The translations under genes and the position numbers were made by a program. From Pseudomonadota bacterium (GTDB lineage Bacteria; Pseudomonadota; Alphaproteobacteria; Rhizobiales; Hyphomicrobiaceae): 8,616 bases of DNA. Numbering within the stretch: position 1 is the first letter of the stretch; each line of letters starts with the position of its first letter. This document shows positions 7,044 to 8,616 of this stretch, one piece after another. Location of the stretch: contig JAKALI010000147.1 of NCBI GenBank assembly GCA_021813195.1, positions 1-8,616 on the forward strand, in the 5' to 3' direction. The notes beneath the pieces were generated by a model. That model was not told the origin of the DNA, searched no databases, and worked only from the letters and a program-made list of their open reading frames with translations.

Positions 7044-7901
7044 ATGGCCGCGACTTCTTCGCCTTTGACTTCCGGGGCTTCCGACAACGCTCCCACAGCT
7101 GGTCATTCTGTCGCTCAAGAGCCGGCACCCGTGCGTGACACACCCGCCCCCAACGCGGATGAAACGGCGATCCATTATGGCGCGGGTTTCTTTCGCATCT
7201 TTGCATTTTCGGCGGTCTTTCTGTTGCTGTTGCCATTTTTTGCCAGTTTGCCGATGATGATTGGTATGCGTGCAGCAAACGACCTGCTCTGGAACAACTG
7301 GGGCATCTTGATCTTGGCCGCCGTATTTGCGGCCGTCATGTTCATCATCGTGGTTGAACTCATCTTTTCGATCCGTGCGCAAGTCCATCTGGGCCGTGAG
7401 AAGGTGCGCATGACGCTGCCGATGGGGCGCGGGCCAACCCCGATGCTGCGCTATCGTCACTACGAGTTCCCCTATGATCAGGTGCACACCATCGAAACGC
7501 GGCGCGAAATCTACGGTGGCTGGTTCGCTCCGGTGCTCATGAAGGGTGCGCGCGTCATTTTGAAGGATGGCACGGTCATTCCGCTGGGCTACGTTGCCGA
7601 GGCTGATAGCGATCCGGTTCTGCCCTATCCGGAGATCGCCCGACACATTGCCCAACGCGCGCGCTTGCCGCTCATTGACCGCGGCCACGTGCGCCGATCG
7701 GTTCACCGCAAGATCCTGGGCTTGCGGGCTGACCCGAGCGAGAGCGACATCGTCGATCCCAAGGAGATCGAGCGGCTCAATCACGCCCATAGCACGTTTT
7801 TGCTCGTGGTGATTGGTGTTTTCCTGGTGCTCATGGCGATCGGGATCGTGGAGGACTTCGCTTCTGGTGTGCCGATCGGCCAGACTGCGTCGATGCTTTG
7901 A
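7044..7901 (+). CDS. Three-helix membrane protein with a PH-like soluble segment, function unknown
   Basis: The product is 285 residues. A polar Ala/Pro-rich N-terminus (1-45) precedes two hydrophobic helices (about 50-74 and 86-109). A soluble segment of about 140 residues follows, then a third helix (about 251-271) and a short tail. The soluble part includes RYRHYEFPYDQVHTIETRRE, GARVILKDGTVIPLGYVAE and PEIARHIAQRARL. The order of two N-terminal helices, then a strand-rich segment with a DGTVIPL turn and a closing helix, resembles bacterial PH (bPH2/YdbT-type) membrane proteins. I see no catalytic motif. I chose ATG 7044 because AAGGG lies 11 bases before it. GTG 7017 would add nine residues with a poor ribosome site. 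It is divergent from msrA, with 163 bases between, and convergent with the next gene, with 25 bases between. Confidence 0.82.
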   Translation: MAATSSPLTSGASDNAPTAGHSVAQEPAPVRDTPAPNADETAIHYGAGFFRIFAFSAVFLLLLPFFASLPMMIGMRAANDLLWNNWGILILAAVFAAVMFIIVVELIFSIRAQVHLGREKVRMTLPMGRGPTPMLRYRHYEFPYDQVHTIETRREIYGGWFAPVLMKGARVILKDGTVIPLGYVAEADSDPVLPYPEIARHIAQRARLPLIDRGHVRRSVHRKILGLRADPSESDIVDPKEIERLNHAHSTFLLVVIGVFLVLMAIGIVEDFASGVPIGQTASML

Positions 7902-7926
7902 GGACCGCGCTCTATGCACGGCGCTT

Positions 7927-8229
7927 TCAGTTGACGTAAATCCGCACGCGGCGTCGGCGGCGCCCCAAATAGCCGCTGATTAGAGCAAGTAAGCCAAAGG
8001 CGAGGAAGGCCGGCATCGCTAGCGCCGAACGTTCGATCGCCGACCACACGATCTGCGGGAGGCTCTTCTGCACGCTGATCAAAGTCTTGGGTGCCATGGC
8101 CTGCCAATGCTCCAGAACGCTGCGGGTCTTGAGAACCTCCTGGCCCGTGAGCGCCGGCGTAATGTCGACCACCAGTGCGAGCAGCGCGACGAGCGCGAAA
8201 ACGGCGGCAAGAAATCTCAGGGTGGTCAT
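7927..8229 (-). CDS. Small membrane protein with polybasic C-terminus, function unknown
   Basis: The product is 100 residues with two hydrophobic helices (about 4-22 and 69-88) joined by a polar segment of about 45 residues. It ends in GRRRRRVRIYVN (89-100). The basic run after helix 2 suggests by the positive-inside rule that the C-terminus is cytoplasmic. With two helices the N-terminus would also be cytoplasmic, unless helix 1 is a cleaved signal. I have a general impression of similar small two-helix proteins with arginine-rich ends in Hyphomicrobiales, but no function. ATG 8229 has only a weak ribosome site (TGAG). Coding is supported by the coherent helix-loop-helix layout and by the short convergent gap to the neighbour. 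A possible structured leader lies upstream at 8303-8351. Confidence 0.75.
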   Translation of the reverse strand: MTTLRFLAAVFALVALLALVVDITPALTGQEVLKTRSVLEHWQAMAPKTLISVQKSLPQIVWSAIERSALAMPAFLAFGLLALISGYLGRRRRRVRIYVN

Positions 8230-8302
8230 CGCTCAGCAATCGAGGTTAGAGGTCGCAGGGCCGGTTTGATCGAAGCCAGCGGCCGCAGCGTTCAGCTTGC
8301 CC

Positions 8303-8351
8303 ATCTGGCGTGCCGGCCGCAAGCGGGGTCGCCAGATAAAAGCACCCCGCT
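8303..8351 (-). promoter_or_regulatory. Interleaved 8-bp inverted repeats: possible H-type pseudoknot in a leader RNA
   Basis: ATCTGGCG (8303-8310) is the exact reverse complement of CGCCAGAT (8330-8337). AGCGGGGT (8322-8329) is the exact reverse complement of ACCCCGCT (8344-8351). The arms alternate A-B-A'-B', which is pseudoknot topology. There is no base between B and A', so the two 8-bp stems could stack end to end. Read on the minus strand the loops are 6, 0 and 11 bases, a comfortable geometry. On the plus strand the loop crossing stem 1 is only 6 bases, AAAAGC. Minus-strand reading places it 73 bases before ATG 8229. A TAAAAT (8390-8385, minus) could be a -10 but has no good -35. I do not recognise a known riboswitch. 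Competing pairings exist, such as GCTTGC (8295-8300) with GCAAGC (8319-8324). Confidence 0.35.
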
Positions 8352-8441
8352 CCGTTCGGCACCTTCGATGGGTAAGTTCTGGGAATTTTACCTCGCCGAT
8401 CCAGGGCCGCAGGGTGTGTCCAAAGGTGCGGGGACGGTGTG

Positions 8442-8469
8442 TTGCGATCCGAACGCACTTGAGTATAGT
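8442..8469 (+). promoter_or_regulatory. Promoter of tRNA-Ser
   Basis: TTGCGA (8442-8447) and TATAGT (8464-8469) are separated by 16 bases. Transcription would begin near 8476, about 20 bases before the mature tRNA end at 8496, which is usual for tRNA precursors. Confidence 0.6.
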
Positions 8470-8495
8470 GCGCCGCTCCCAAGTCGGGACGTCGC

Positions 8496-8585
8496 GGAGA
8501 GGTGGCCGAGTGGTTTAAGGCGCACGCCTGGAACGCGTGTGTAGGTGAAAGCCTACCGTGGGTTCGAATCCCACTCTCTCCGCCA
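8496..8585 (+). tRNA. tRNA-Ser (anticodon GGA)
   Basis: The 90 bases form a class II tRNA. The acceptor stem GGAGAGG pairs with UCUCUCC (G-U at the last pair), followed by discriminator G and encoded CCA. The anticodon stem CACGC/GCGUG encloses loop CUGGAAC, the long variable arm has stem GUAGG/CCUAC, and the T-stem is GUGGG/CCCAC with loop UUCGAAU. The anticodon GGA reads UCC and UCU serine codons. No terminator is visible in the 31 bases left before the window edge. Confidence 0.97.
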
Positions 8586-8616
8586 TTTTACATTTCCCGC
8601 CCTGAACCGCCTCTAA

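Noticed and set aside
7023..7919. A 298-codon open frame on the minus strand.
   Set aside because: It mirrors the membrane protein gene at 7044-7901. Its translation is rich in His, Arg and Gln with no domain or membrane pattern, as expected of an antisense shadow.
7905..7921. An imperfect hairpin between the convergent stop codons (CCGCGC with GCACGG, one mismatch).
   Set aside because: The stem has a mismatch and only three T residues follow on the plus strand, so it is too weak to call as a terminator.
8107..8544. A 145-codon plus-strand open frame reaching into tRNA-Ser, containing a shorter frame from ATG 8369.
   Set aside because: It overlaps the small membrane protein gene on the other strand and runs through the mature tRNA. 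It has no ribosome site or recognisable domain.
1..8616. Search for mobile elements, CRISPR arrays, toxin-antitoxin pairs, defence genes and att-like duplications of the tRNA 3' ends.
   Set aside because: No transposase, integrase, phage or defence motif was seen. No repeat-spacer periodicity was found, and no second copy of either tRNA 3' end was noticed. The neighbouring genes look like core chromosome.

Overview
The window looks like ordinary chromosome from an alphaproteobacterium, most likely of the Hyphomicrobiales (Rhizobiales). The evidence is the GC-rich coding sequence with strong third-position bias, a perfect CtrA-type box (TTAA-N7-TTAAC), GANTC (CcrM-type) sites in upstream regions, CCA-encoding tRNA genes, and the protein types present. 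I see no transposase, integrase, phage gene, CRISPR array or toxin-antitoxin pair. The genus cannot be named from the sequence alone.

Layout, left to right. (1) Bases 1-2177, minus strand: a large membrane-anchored CHASE4-GGDEF-EAL cyclic-di-GMP enzyme, cut by the window edge just before its C-terminus. (2) Bases 2178-2442: a divergent regulatory region with an AT-rich promoter candidate, the CtrA box and a palindrome centred on GANTC. (3) Bases 2452-3210, plus: a GNAT-like acyltransferase of unknown substrate. (4) Bases 3334-3410: tRNA-Arg(UCG), followed by a short terminator-like hairpin. (5) Bases 3540-4115, plus: an exported YkuD L,D-transpeptidase, overlapping tail-to-tail by 11 bases with (6) 4105-4785, minus: an alpha/beta hydrolase of the KANL3/Tex30 (dienelactone hydrolase-like) type. 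(7) Bases 4893-6077, plus: an exported MepA (peptidase M74) murein endopeptidase with long low-complexity flanks. (8) Bases 6185-6880, minus: methionine sulfoxide reductase MsrA. (9) Bases 7044-7901, plus: a three-helix membrane protein of unknown function with a bacterial-PH-like soluble segment. (10) Bases 7927-8229, minus: a 100-residue membrane protein with a polybasic tail. (11) Bases 8230-8495: a gene-free region with two interleaved 8-bp inverted repeats (pseudoknot topology) and a good promoter for (12) tRNA-Ser(GGA), 8496-8585.

Genes alternate in strand and there is no evident operon, so each gene is probably its own transcription unit. The common functional thread is the envelope: one enzyme that can make mDAP-mDAP (3-3) peptidoglycan cross-links, one from a family that cuts cross-links, and two unknown membrane proteins, beside a c-di-GMP enzyme and GNAT gene that share a putative CtrA-controlled intergenic region. 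I did not find a clear new multi-gene system. The best leads are the CtrA/CcrM-type regulatory signals and the possible structured RNA upstream of the small membrane protein gene.
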